Shown: positions 1 to 8,408, counted from the first letter of the stretch. The stretch: DNA of 64,000 nt from AA29 sp041481445 (GCA_041481445.1 JBGPBV010000001.1:1-64000); one strand, 5' to 3'. The notes: generated from the letters alone by a model not told the origin. Numbers and translations: made by a program.

Positions 1-125
1 GCCGCGGAGGCGTGCGCGCGCAGCACACACCGGGCATCAGGACCGACGGCGAAGGCGCCGTTGCTCGCCTCTCACCCGGATCCAGCGGCCTGCGAGAAGT
101 GGAATTGACTCCCATCAGCCGTTTT
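1..125. other. Window edge beyond a truncated helicase gene; no gene recognised
   Basis: Downstream of the stop codon of the SNF2 fragment, no frame of this piece resembles the rest of an SNF2 helicase. On the minus strand one frame stays open to the edge, but its product is Arg/Pro-rich with no recognisable motif. Either a deletion or recombination joint lies near position 130, or an unrelated gene begins beyond the window. Confidence 0.4.
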
Positions 126-980
126 TCAGCATCCTGCTAGAAGTCCGAGAAGGCGGTAGAACGCGGCCTCATCACCGCTATGCGGCGTCGCTGTGAGCAT
201 TACCAGGTGGCGGGTCGACGACTCGGTCAGTCCCTTCAGCAGTTCGTAGCGTTGATGGCGCCCTTGACCGGCGGCCGCACACGTGTGCGCCTCGTCGACG
301 ATCACGAATTCAGGGCAGGCCCTCAGAAACTCGCTGCGCCGACTGTCGCTCTTGATGTAGTCGAGGCTGACCACGGTGTAGGGGTGAGCCGAAAAGATAC
401 TCTCGCTGGGCGGTAGGCTACGTTCGAGGCGGCCGGCCCCTTGGGCAGTGACAGCGACCGCCGCAATGTGGAAGCGCGCGTCGAGTTCTCCTACCCACTG
501 GTCTACGAGGTGCGGCGGACAAAGCACCGCGACGCGCTCGATGTCGCCACGATCGAGCAGTTCGCGTGCGATGAGCGCCGCCTCGATCGTCTTGCCGACG
601 CCGACGTCATCGGCGATAAGCAGGCGAACCGGACTGAGCTTCAGCGCCATCAGGAGTGGCACGAGCTGGTAGGCCCGGGGCTCGACGGCAATCTGTCCGA
701 AGCAGCGAAACGGGCCTGCTCCGCGGCGCAGCGAGAGCAGCAGCGCATCGCGCAACAGGAGCGCGGCGTCGTGCCCTGCCTTCTGGCGCGCGTCGGGCCT
801 GGGGAACGATGCCTCTGTGACGGGCTCGGCCTCGAGTGCTATGTGGATGAGCGTTTGGTCTTCTTCGGAACCGGAGATGGGCCGCACCCGCAGTGTCTCG
901 GGATCGCTCCCGGCCAGGACGATCCATTCCCGGCCGCGTGCGCGGATAAGGCTTCCCGGGCTATAGCTGAGACTACTCAC
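126..980 (-). pseudogene. SNF2-family helicase (DISARM DrmD-like), N-terminal fragment
   Basis: The 284-residue product covers only the first ATPase lobe of an SNF2-type superfamily 2 helicase. Visible motifs are Walker A GVGKT (residues 127-131), the DEAH box (229-232) and motif III in TATPHSG (263-269). Full-length relatives, such as DrmD of DISARM class 1, are roughly 1000 residues and carry a second helicase lobe, which is missing here. The protein stops right after the conserved LLGLL following motif III, with AGC and a TGA. I chose the GTG at 980 because it overlaps the stop of the upstream helicase as GTGA, the usual sign of coupling; an upstream ATG at 1028 is less likely. Without lobe 2 it should not translocate on DNA, so I treat it as broken unless the missing part is a separate gene outside the window. 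Confidence 0.72.
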
Positions 981-3900
981 TGCGCGCGACCCAGCGCCTT
1001 GGCCAGCCGAGTGAAGGACTCCTCCCACGCCGCCTCGGCGTTGCCGAAGACGATCACCTCGAAACCCTTGTCCTTAAGCTCGCTGCTGAGAAGTGCAAGC
1101 GTCTCGTCGAGCAGGGCGACGACGTAGTGGGAACGCCAGACCAGAGGAATCTGAACCGCGCCAGCCGCGAGCGCCGCTGCGTCCGGAGCCGGAAGGTCGC
1201 GCGTGCGTGCAAGCTCAACCCACCGCGCGTGGAGAGTGCCAGATACGGGCGAGGCGTTCGTTGTTGTGCTGGCCCGCGAGAGCGGCGGCGAGTCGAGCCC
1301 GATCGTTGTGGCACGCGCGAGTCGCAGCAGCAGGCCGCGCGCGTCCTCGTTACGGCGGTCGATGAGCTCGTGGTCGGGTTGGTTGTAATAGGACATTAGG
1401 CAGCGGTAGCAGGCTGCGACGCATGAGGTGTCGAGCGCATCGGTGAGGGAGTGGACATCCGCAGGCAGGCTAGCCGCGTCGGTCACCGAGAAGTGCATTA
1501 TCGAGAGGGCCTTGCGCGCGACCTCCGCGAGTCGCTCGGTCTCCGCCACGAGCCTCGTCAGGACACCGGCGCCGCCTTCCGTGGCCTCGTAGAGCAGAAA
1601 ACCACTGCGCTCGTCGCGAGTCGGCATCGGCTCGGCGAGGATCTCGCCCTCTTCGAGCTGGAACACCGCCTCGATGCCTCGCAGGAGGGCGTGCTGCAGC
1701 GTCGCGAGGGTGACCTGCGCCCACTCTTGGCCTGTCGGCTGGAACAACAGCGCATTCTTTCGGTCCTGCACGCTCGGTACGATCCACTGTCGGGGTGATG
1801 CAGTCGGGTCGGTGGGTTCGTCCCCCTCGTCCTCGTTCTTAGCCCAGTAGCCCGAGACCGGATCGATGTTGAAGCCAAACTGTGTGCGGTTGGCGCGGCG
1901 ACGCAGGCCCTTGTTGAGGCGAGTTATCGTCGCGCCCGGACCGTACGCGAGGCGAACGATCTCGCCCGCGCCATCGGCTACGGAGCCGCGGCGGACATCG
2001 AGAACGTGATCACGAATCGCCCATTCGAAGGTCGTCTGAAGCTCGTAGCCTTGGCGCTGCCGTTCCTCGTCGTTCGCGGTAATGCGCTCGGCCGGCTGCG
2101 TGGCGACGTTCTCGATGCGGTAGACGTGGTTCACGATCTCGGCGTCGCCGAGCGAGGCGCCGCACGCATGGCACATCGAGGCGTTGTCGCTCCAATGGCC
2201 CGCTCCGCAGCTCTTGCAGATACGCACCGACTTCGTCGGCAGACGTGTGTCGGTGGTGGCGTTGTTCTGATGGCTGAGCGAGAGTAACGCGCGGACAACA
2301 CGATAGGCGCGACCCTCGTGGTAGACGAGGCTGCGGGGGCCGAACTCGGAGAGCGCCAGGAAGCGTGGTCGTTGCAAGTAGGTCTGCCGGCCGCGTCCGT
2401 CGTTCGTCGCCGGAACATAGGCCATGAGGGGCAGGCGCGGGAAGTTGTAGCCTGGGAGGAAGCCCTCCGTCGCCAGGTAGCGGTACGTATAGAAGTCGCT
2501 TGAGAAACTGCTGGTCCCCTGCTGTAGGAGATTGAGCTGGTCGATCGCTTGCGCGTGCCGGCTCTGAGCAGCCCGCTTCTCTTGCTGCGGCGCGGCATAG
2601 TCGTCCATCGTGCGACGGGCTGCGTCGCGTTGCTGTTCCGCTGCCATGAAGAGGTCGCGCCAACGGTTGAACGCCTGCTCAAAACGGCCGAGCACCTGCT
2701 GCACCACCTCGGGGGCGAATGCGTCGCGACCGGGATACCACGGCGCCAGCTCCGCCGTGAGGTCGTCTTCCAGTAGCTCGAGTACCCGCTTGATGCGTCG
2801 CGTTGCCTCATTGGCAACGGCCGGTGTCCCCATGGGGCCTTTGACTTCCGCTCTGAGGGGTCGCGCTGGATCGTTCAGAACGAGGAGCTCCGAGATCGAC
2901 GCATTGAGCGGCTCCTCGGTGCAGGCGAGCCAGACGGCTGATAGGTGGCTCTCCACGAGATCCCGATTTGCGAGGTCCAGCAGCGGTGGCCTTACCTCGC
3001 CGTGTACCATCGCTTTCGGGTCGCGGAAGAAGTATTGGTCGTGAGGCCCCTGTGCCGAGCAGTAGGTGAGCACGAGTGCGGCCTGGCCGCTGCGTCCCGC
3101 TCGCCCGCTTCGCTGCGCGTAGTTGGCGGGGGTGGGGGGGATGTTGCGGAGATAGACGGCGTTGAGCGCCGAGATGTCTACACCGAGTTCCATCGTCGGC
3201 GAGCAAAAGAGCACCGGCAGGAAGCGATTGGCCTCGCCGATCTCTCTTAGGTGCTTCTCGTCAGCGGCGAGCTCTTCTCTCTCCTTGTCCCCATACCGGA
3301 AGCGCTTCTCACGTACCGCACGCTTCTCTCCATCCACCTGCGCCGTGTGTTCCCGCGCTTCGAATCCAAACAGAGGATGTCCCGGATCACGGAGCATCCG
3401 TGCGAGATTCCCGTAAAAGTCGCGGAAGAACGCGCTTTCGGCCGGGTGTGCAGGGTCGATCTCAGGTGTTCCCTTCTTGAAAAGGATGCACGCGTCGTTC
3501 AGTCGCCAGCCAACGAGGCTGCTGAAGGGCGTCACTTCTTCGGAGATCAGGCCGTGAGTGCAGGCGGCTCGAAGGAGCGACTCGATGACGGCATCGAACT
3601 CCTTCGACTTCAGCGCTCGGACGGCCGCGCTGTCATCCCAAAGCTTGCGCCCTTCCGGGAATCGCGGCGAGCGAGGGCCGCGCGACGCCTTCAGCGTCTT
3701 CCCGAGAGCGCTGCGCGATCCGCCTCGTGCTATGAGGTCCTCGTCGCGAAGGGTCATGTCGCGTCGCGAGGGTGGAGACATCATGAGCCAGCGTGCGCGT
3801 CGTGGCTTCTCGTCGATGCCGAAGCCCCAGGGCGCCCGAATGCGGCTGTGCGACTTTGCGAGCATCTGCTCGATCATGGTTGGATCGAGAATCTGGCTGC

Positions 3901-6358
3901 GAATGGCCATCCACTTTCGCAGGTGATCCAGCAGCTCTGCGTACACCGCCGCGCGCACGCGCGGCGATGCTTGGTGAACGACCGCAGGTGCGTCCGAGAA
4001 GAGCGCGTCGTCCGCGGCCAGCTCGTCGAGCCCGAGGTAGTCGACCTCCACCAGGCCGAGCTGCTCGAGGTTTGGATTCGTATAGCGCCATCCGCGTCGC
4101 TGGTCGAACCAGACGCGATACGAAAGCACTTGTCGCAGCGTGCCTTCCGCCTCTTGCAGATTGAAGCCCTTGAGGCCGGGCTCGAGCAGCCACTCGGCGC
4201 GCAGGTCGAGACTCGGCCGATCGAAGCCGAGTGCCTTCTGCTGCGCGCTCCCAAGTTCGTCGCTGCGAAGTCCGGTACCTCCGGCCACCTCGAGCGCGCC
4301 GAGAAATCCGGCCCGGATCAGGCTGACGAAGAGGAAGTCATTGAAGTGCCCCGCCTGGAGCGCGGCGTCCTGTCGATTGTCCGTGAACCCTAGGAGCTTT
4401 CGCGTAAACGTATCGAGCTCCGAATCGAGTCCGTGCATCCAACGAAGCGCGCTGCCGACGAGGACTGTGGTGGCGGAGCTGCGGCCTTCGGCGGAAAGCG
4501 AAGCGAGTCGGTTGCGGTCGCGGGCGGCGCCGCCCTGTGTGGCGCCACAGCGCAAGCAAAAGCGGAACTTGCCTGGGAGGAACCAACTCTTCGTGCCGGC
4601 ACCGACCTTGCCGGTGGGTGCGACGTTCGCTGACCGCGCACGCGCCACGCGGTAGTGCCGCTTGAGCCTCGGGGTGCCAGCGGCGTCGTACTCGAGCCAG
4701 GTCTCCGGATAGTCCTCGTCGCGGTCGGCGAAGGTGAAGTCGGCGTCGAGGGCGTGAGGCGTCAGGAATCCGAACACTTCACGGTCGTCCGAGTCGTCGG
4801 TGTCGCCGCCAGCGTTTTCGTCGTCGTCATCCGAGGCGACGGGCGCCGCGTCGTCGATATCGCGAGCGAGGAACATGCGCTCACCGCCGTCTTTGACGAG
4901 GCGAACCGGGTGGTATTCGTGCCCGCAGTCGCGACAGAAGTGGACGGGGTAGAGCCGCTTGTCTGCCGCGCCTGGCAGGAACTGCTGCCCCTCAACCGTG
5001 ATGGTCCGTTCCCCGGGCGCCTCGAGCGTCGAGAACGCGTGACCTGCCCCCGAGATGAACTGGTGCAGCTTGAACGCGAAAAAGCTACGTGGGCTCGCGT
5101 GCGGGGAGCCGGTGCGTTCGGTCTCGGGGACGCCTGAGATGAGCAGCAAATCTCGGAGTGCCGTTCGGCAAGCCGGAATCGCGCGGCCTGAATCGTGACT
5201 GAGTTCCGCAACGGCCTCAGTAACCGTCAGCGGTCGCGCACGTACCCACCGCTGGTCCTTGTCCGACCACGACACCCCGAGCCGCGTCTCGACCCAGACG
5301 GCGAGCGGGTGTGAGCGAAGTTCGGCGTCGGAGATCTTGGGCCCTATACCTGCATCGATTGCGGGTCCGAGAGCCGGTCGCACGGACGTCGCGCTAGCAG
5401 CGGAGTCGGTCACCCGCTCCAGCGTCTCCACGATGACGTTGCTCTCAGGAATCCCGATCGAGAAGAGCTTCGAGGCCACGCGTGCGACGACGCGGTTCTT
5501 CTCCTCGAGCGAGCCCTCGCTCGCCATCGTCGCGGATGTGCCTACGCATTGGAGTTTCTCGGGGGAGAGCCGCTCGCGAACACGGCGCACAAGGAGCGCG
5601 ACGTCCGCGCCCTGCCGGCCTCGGTAGGTATGTAGCTCGTCGAGTACCAGGAATCGCAGGCCCGCGCAGTTGCCAATGACTTTCCGGTCGAGTTCGTCCT
5701 GACGTGTCATCAGGAGCTCGAGCATCATGAAGTTCGTGAGCAGAATGTCGGGCGGGTTGTCCGAAATCCTTCGCCGCTCTTCTGTGTCGTCTTGCCCGGT
5801 GTAGCGCGCGAACGTGACCGGCTTCTCGCCGGGCACGTTCTTGATGAACTTGTCGAGCTCTTCGAGCTGGCTGTTGGCCAGCGCGTTCATCGGGTAAATG
5901 ATGACCGCGCGTGTTCGCCGCGCACTGCTCTGTTGCCTCTCAGCGAGCACGGCGTTGACGATTGGGATGAAGAAGCAGAGGGACTTACCCGAGCCAGTGC
6001 CCGTCGTGACGACGTAGCTCTCCCCTTGCGATGCGAGCGCTACCGCCTGTTCCTGGTGCTTGTAGAGAGCCAGCACCTCGCCGCGCGGGGCGTCCGTTGT
6101 AGGTGAGGTTCGAAAGATCTCCGCAGTCCTCGGTTCGAGGACGCCCCCTGCGACAAGTTCGTCGATGGTTGTTGAGCGCTTGTAGCTGGGGTTGATCTGA
6201 ATCAGTGGCTCGGGCCAGTAGCGATCCTGCGCATAGATCGCTTCGACCTGCTGCCGGATGTCTTCGGCGTGGATGGTCGTGAACGATGTCGCAAACTTCT
6301 TGTACTCACCGACGACCGTATCGCGCAGCGAGAAGACGTCCAGGCTTTTCGCGCGCAT
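977..6358 (-). CDS. Giant DEAD-box helicase with DUF1998 domain (DruE / DrmA-DrmB-like)
   Basis: The 1793-residue protein has a superfamily 2 helicase core: Walker A GTGSGKS (120-126), DELH box (240-243), SAT motif (275-277), and a second lobe ending in QRSGRAGR near residue 1085. Extra cysteine pairs occur near 471 (CRDC) and 603 (CLRC), with a CxxC...CxxC zinc ribbon near 1380-1400. The C-terminal third has DUF1998 hallmarks, EATEGGAG near 1588 and a C...CYRC cluster near 1645. Helicase plus DUF1998 in one chain of about 1800 residues is what is known for Druantia DruE; DISARM splits the parts between DrmA and DrmB, and MrfA/YprA repair helicases are much shorter. It lies 10 bp after a small basic-protein gene and is coupled to the SNF2 fragment, so the three form one operon. 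No ribosome binding site precedes the ATG, which suggests coupling to the upstream gene. A role in phage DNA restriction is inferred. Confidence 0.8.
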   Translation of the reverse strand: MRAKSLDVFSLRDTVVGEYKKFATSFTTIHAEDIRQQVEAIYAQDRYWPEPLIQINPSYKRSTTIDELVAGGVLEPRTAEIFRTSPTTDAPRGEVLALYKHQEQAVALASQGESYVVTTGTGSGKSLCFFIPIVNAVLAERQQSSARRTRAVIIYPMNALANSQLEELDKFIKNVPGEKPVTFARYTGQDDTEERRRISDNPPDILLTNFMMLELLMTRQDELDRKVIGNCAGLRFLVLDELHTYRGRQGADVALLVRRVRERLSPEKLQCVGTSATMASEGSLEEKNRVVARVASKLFSIGIPESNVIVETLERVTDSAASATSVRPALGPAIDAGIGPKISDAELRSHPLAVWVETRLGVSWSDKDQRWVRARPLTVTEAVAELSHDSGRAIPACRTALRDLLLISGVPETERTGSPHASPRSFFAFKLHQFISGAGHAFSTLEAPGERTITVEGQQFLPGAADKRLYPVHFCRDCGHEYHPVRLVKDGGERMFLARDIDDAAPVASDDDDENAGGDTDDSDDREVFGFLTPHALDADFTFADRDEDYPETWLEYDAAGTPRLKRHYRVARARSANVAPTGKVGAGTKSWFLPGKFRFCLRCGATQGGAARDRNRLASLSAEGRSSATTVLVGSALRWMHGLDSELDTFTRKLLGFTDNRQDAALQAGHFNDFLFVSLIRAGFLGALEVAGGTGLRSDELGSAQQKALGFDRPSLDLRAEWLLEPGLKGFNLQEAEGTLRQVLSYRVWFDQRRGWRYTNPNLEQLGLVEVDYLGLDELAADDALFSDAPAVVHQASPRVRAAVYAELLDHLRKWMAIRSQILDPTMIEQMLAKSHSRIRAPWGFGIDEKPRRARWLMMSPPSRRDMTLRDEDLIARGGSRSALGKTLKASRGPRSPRFPEGRKLWDDSAAVRALKSKEFDAVIESLLRAACTHGLISEEVTPFSSLVGWRLNDACILFKKGTPEIDPAHPAESAFFRDFYGNLARMLRDPGHPLFGFEAREHTAQVDGEKRAVREKRFRYGDKEREELAADEKHLREIGEANRFLPVLFCSPTMELGVDISALNAVYLRNIPPTPANYAQRSGRAGRSGQAALVLTYCSAQGPHDQYFFRDPKAMVHGEVRPPLLDLANRDLVESHLSAVWLACTEEPLNASISELLVLNDPARPLRAEVKGPMGTPAVANEATRRIKRVLELLEDDLTAELAPWYPGRDAFAPEVVQQVLGRFEQAFNRWRDLFMAAEQQRDAARRTMDDYAAPQQEKRAAQSRHAQAIDQLNLLQQGTSSFSSDFYTYRYLATEGFLPGYNFPRLPLMAYVPATNDGRGRQTYLQRPRFLALSEFGPRSLVYHEGRAYRVVRALLSLSHQNNATTDTRLPTKSVRICKSCGAGHWSDNASMCHACGASLGDAEIVNHVYRIENVATQPAERITANDEERQRQGYELQTTFEWAIRDHVLDVRRGSVADGAGEIVRLAYGPGATITRLNKGLRRRANRTQFGFNIDPVSGYWAKNEDEGDEPTDPTASPRQWIVPSVQDRKNALLFQPTGQEWAQVTLATLQHALLRGIEAVFQLEEGEILAEPMPTRDERSGFLLYEATEGGAGVLTRLVAETERLAEVARKALSIMHFSVTDAASLPADVHSLTDALDTSCVAACYRCLMSYYNQPDHELIDRRNEDARGLLLRLARATTIGLDSPPLSRASTTTNASPVSGTLHARWVELARTRDLPAPDAAALAAGAVQIPLVWRSHYVVALLDETLALLSSELKDKGFEVIVFGNAEAAWEESFTRLAKALGRAQ

Positions 6359-6368
6359 AGGAGGATGG

Positions 6369-6677
6369 CTATCCGTGGGCCAACTTCTTGGCCAGCTTGA
6401 TGGCGGCCGGGAAGCCCTTCGCGGCCTTGAGGACCTTTACCCGCGCTTTTTGGCGGGGTCCAAGGCTGCGCATATGGCCCATGTATTGGCCTTGCAGCTT
6501 CAGGGTCGCGCGTCGTGCGGGAGAGAGGCGGAGCTTGCGTTTGCTCGGCGGTTGGCCGGTGGCGGGAGTCGCCTTCAGAAGCGGGACGAGGCGACCCAGC
6601 GAGTCGCTAATCACTGCTAGGGCCATCTGAATGGTTCGGATTTCCCTGCCGAGCGTGGTCGCATGGGGTCTCGGCAA
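6369..6677 (-). CDS. Small basic protein, first gene of the helicase operon
   Basis: About 102 residues, strongly basic in its second half (SKRKLRLSPARR, then GPRQKARVKVLKAAKG), with no membrane segment or known motif. I start it at a TTG (6677) because an excellent GGAAGGAGG site sits 4 bases upstream; a longer frame opens at 6770 but has no such site. It ends 10 bp before the giant DUF1998 helicase and is probably cotranscribed with it. The charge pattern suggests nucleic-acid binding, possibly an adaptor for the helicase, but I recognise no family and give no function. Confidence 0.6.
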   Translation of the reverse strand: MPRPHATTLGREIRTIQMALAVISDSLGRLVPLLKATPATGQPPSKRKLRLSPARRATLKLQGQYMGHMRSLGPRQKARVKVLKAAKGFPAAIKLAKKLAHG

Positions 6678-6845
6678 AGCTCCTCCTTCCAGGTAGTTAG
6701 GTGCCGGAATCCTACCACGTTGGCGGCTGGCCCACTGGCCTCGGCCGATGGGGATGTCGATCCTGGCCACGCACTCTTCGGCCTCGATCGGAGGACGGCC
6801 GAGGTGCCTCGACTGCCGCTCGCATGACGCTTGGGCTCAATCCCT

Positions 6846-6874
6846 TTGACGCCGCGGCCGCCGCCATGTACGCT
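6846..6874 (+). promoter_or_regulatory. Predicted sigma-70-type promoter of the XRE/ImmA operon
   Basis: TTGACG (6846-6851) and TACGCT (6869-6874) are separated by 17 bp. The -35 box is good; the -10 box keeps only T1, A2 and T6 of the consensus. Transcription would start around 6880-6886, at or just before the ATG at 6886, so the mRNA would be leaderless or nearly so. This agrees with the absence of a ribosome binding site. The -10 box lies across the left arm and spacer of the palindrome at 6864-6889. Confidence 0.5.
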
Positions 6875-6889
6875 CTACGGCGTACATGG
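6864..6889. promoter_or_regulatory. Perfect 10-bp inverted repeat: likely XRE operator over the start codon
   Basis: CCATGTACGC (6864-6873) is exactly repeated in inverted form as GCGTACATGG (6880-6889), with a 6-bp spacer. It covers the predicted -10 box and the ATG of the XRE gene, the expected place for autorepression by a dimeric HTH protein. The 10-mer ACGGCGTACA from its right half (6877-6886) recurs at 8039-8048 across the -10 box of the ubiquitin-like cassette, implying a common regulator. Confidence 0.7.
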
Positions 6890-7260
6890 TGAACGAAGCA
6901 GCGAAGAGTCTTGGAGAAGTGATTCGAGAAGCGCGGGTCGCGAAGGGCCTCGGCCTTCGTGAACTCGCGCGCAACGCGACGATGACGCCGTCCTATCTAA
7001 GTGATATTGAGAACGACCGGAGAGTACCGGCTGAAGAAGTACTCCGCACGATCGGTCGCCATCTCGACCTCGGCTTCGACGACCTGATGGCAAGGGCCGG
7101 CCGGCTCGGCGACGAGGCGATGCGCTACATGAGCCGTACGCCCGCCGTTGGAGTGTTGATGCGGAAGCTCTCGGCAGCCAACGCCCCCGCCGAGATCGTC
7201 GAGAAGCTCGCCAAGGACCTCGACCGCAAGATCGGCAAGACGCCGAAGGGAGGCGGGTAG
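6886..7260 (+). CDS. XRE-family HTH repressor (CapH-like)
   Basis: A 124-residue DNA-binding protein with an N-terminal Cro/C1-type helix-turn-helix (about residues 8-65, including LRELARNATMTPSYLSDIEN) and a C-terminal helical tail. The ATG at 6886 lies inside the palindrome and has no upstream ribosome site, so a leaderless message is likely; a GTG at 6889 is an alternative. Its TAG overlaps the GTG of the ImmA/IrrE protease by one base, so the two are coupled. HTH/ImmA pairs are known as cleavable-repressor switches in ICEBs1 (ImmR/ImmA) and in CBASS islands (CapH/CapP). By analogy this protein should repress its own promoter and the ubiquitin-like cassette until cleaved; that is inference supported by the shared operator sequence. 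Confidence 0.85.
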   Translation: MVNEAAKSLGEVIREARVAKGLGLRELARNATMTPSYLSDIENDRRVPAEEVLRTIGRHLDLGFDDLMARAGRLGDEAMRYMSRTPAVGVLMRKLSAANAPAEIVEKLAKDLDRKIGKTPKGGG

Positions 7261-7988
7261 TGGCGGCGAGGTGGTATCGCGGTCCGGGGGGAGACCAGCG
7301 GCTCTGGCTCGACCGCGACGACATTGAGCTGATGATGGAGGACGAGCTTCGAGGCGCGAACCTCCTTCCGGCGGCGGCCAATCCCGCAGTAGACATCGAG
7401 GTTTTCCTCGAGCGCCACCTCAAGGTCAGCCTCGATCAGCATGCAGACCTTCCCGCGGATGTGCTTGGACTCACGGAGTTCTTTCCTGGGAAGACCCCGC
7501 GAGTTGCGATCAACAAGGATCTGACCGGCTCCGCGATCGATGAAGACGAAAGCCCCTTGGGCCTGCGAGGCCGCTGGAGGGCCACTCTCGCTCACGAGGC
7601 GAGCCACGTGTTCATTCACCGGCCGCTCTTTGAGCTTCCGCCCGAACAGGGCAGGCTCTTTGGAGATAGCCCGGAGCCAGCCCAGGAGGGGCAGCGGCTC
7701 ATGCGGTGTCAGAAGCGCAGCGTGTTGTACCGGGGCACATCGAGCGACTGGCGCGAGGTCCAGGCGAACCAGGGGATGGCAGCCTTGCTCATGCCTCGCT
7801 CAGTGTTCCTTGCGGTGGCGACGTTCCTTCAGGGAGCGAATGGGCCATCGATGCCCGGTTCGGCCGATGCGAGACGCCTGGTAGTCGACCTGGCCTCGCG
7901 ATTCGAGGTCTCCCGACAAGCGGCCGACATTCGCCTGTCCACGCTCGGTGTCCTCGGGCCGGCTGGCCAACGAGCGCTCGCGCAGTAG
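7260..7988 (+). CDS. ImmA/IrrE-family zinc metallopeptidase (CapP-like)
   Basis: A 242-residue soluble protein with the zincin motif HEASH (H112, E113, H116) and a downstream acidic region (DWREVQANQG) that normally gives the third zinc ligand in COG2856 proteases. It has no HTH of its own; the partner repressor immediately upstream provides it. Members of this family cut a cognate HTH repressor after DNA damage or another signal (ImmA on ImmR, IrrE on DdrO, CapP on CapH). Start is the GTG at 7260 overlapping the repressor stop. The C-terminal part (LVVDLASRFEVSRQAADIRLSTLG) matches the usual winged segment of the family. It probably relieves repression of the genes that follow. Confidence 0.86.
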   Translation: MAARWYRGPGGDQRLWLDRDDIELMMEDELRGANLLPAAANPAVDIEVFLERHLKVSLDQHADLPADVLGLTEFFPGKTPRVAINKDLTGSAIDEDESPLGLRGRWRATLAHEASHVFIHRPLFELPPEQGRLFGDSPEPAQEGQRLMRCQKRSVLYRGTSSDWREVQANQGMAALLMPRSVFLAVATFLQGANGPSMPGSADARRLVVDLASRFEVSRQAADIRLSTLGVLGPAGQRALAQ

Positions 7989-7993
7989 AAGGC

Positions 7994-8011
7994 GGGGCGC
8001 TCCCCCTTTTT
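7994..8011 (+). terminator. Weak intrinsic terminator after the XRE/ImmA operon
   Basis: GGGG (7994-7997) pairs with CCCC (8002-8005) over a 4-base loop and is followed by C and a run of five T. The stem is short but GC-only, and it stands between the protease stop and the next promoter. It would separate the regulator transcript from the ubiquitin-like cassette. Confidence 0.4.
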
Positions 8012-8021
8012 ATCTAGAGTG

Positions 8022-8050
8022 TTGACAGAACGGCGAACACGGCGTACAGT
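8022..8050 (+). promoter_or_regulatory. Strong sigma-70 promoter of the ubiquitin-like cassette with operator half-site
   Basis: TTGACA (8022-8027, perfect -35) and TACAGT (8045-8050) are 17 bp apart. The 10-mer ACGGCGTACA at 8039-8048 is identical to half of the XRE palindrome and overlaps the -10 box, so a bound repressor would block RNA polymerase. The promoter is also framed by a 6-bp inverted repeat, AGTGTT (8018-8023) and AACACT (8054-8059). The leader to the first gene is about 37 bases. Confidence 0.75.
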
Positions 8051-8093
8051 GAGAACACTTGGGCCAAGCGCGGCCCGCAGGAGGGTGAGAAGC

Positions 8094-8405
8094 ATGCAGC
8101 CAGCAGAGCCGGAAGAGATCATCGATGAAGTGGACGTCGAGCAGTATGTCAAGGACGGAAAGCCCGTTCCCAGGGCGCGCCGGTACCGGATCCGAGTTGA
8201 CCGCGAGTTCTTCGTGGTGAGTGTTTCCGAGATGACTGGACGAGCCATTCTGGCGCTCGCTGGCAAGACCCCCGAGCAGTACCTCCTGTCCCAGCGGCTT
8301 CGTGGCGGCGTCGTCAAGCCGGTCGGCCCAGACGAGGTCGTGTCCTTCATCGGTCCCGGCGTCGAGCGGTTCATGACGATGCCAAAGGACGCCACGGAGG
8401 GGTAA
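8094..8405 (+). CDS. Ubiquitin-like protein, multiubiquitin (PF14452) type, single domain
   Basis: A 103-residue protein: a charged N-terminal tail (1-28) and one beta-grasp domain (about 29-100) with the pattern YRIRVD, MTGRAILALAGK, GPGVERF typical of the prokaryotic multiubiquitin family. It ends exactly in Gly (DATEG), so the C-terminus needs no trimming before adenylation by an E1. Relatives often carry several repeats; this one has one. The ATG at 8094 has a clear GGAGGGTGAG site upstream. It is the first gene after the promoter and is followed by E2, JAB-E1, DUF6527 and DUF3892 genes. Its job is expected to be conjugation to a target protein or to itself through the terminal Gly. That role comes from context and family. 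Confidence 0.85.
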   Translation: MQPAEPEEIIDEVDVEQYVKDGKPVPRARRYRIRVDREFFVVSVSEMTGRAILALAGKTPEQYLLSQRLRGGVVKPVGPDEVVSFIGPGVERFMTMPKDATEG

Positions 8406-8408
8406 GGG

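Noticed and set aside
126..6358. A complete DISARM system
   Set aside because: Only an SNF2 fragment and a DUF1998 helicase are visible; the methylase and PLD nuclease genes are missing and the SNF2 gene is cut.
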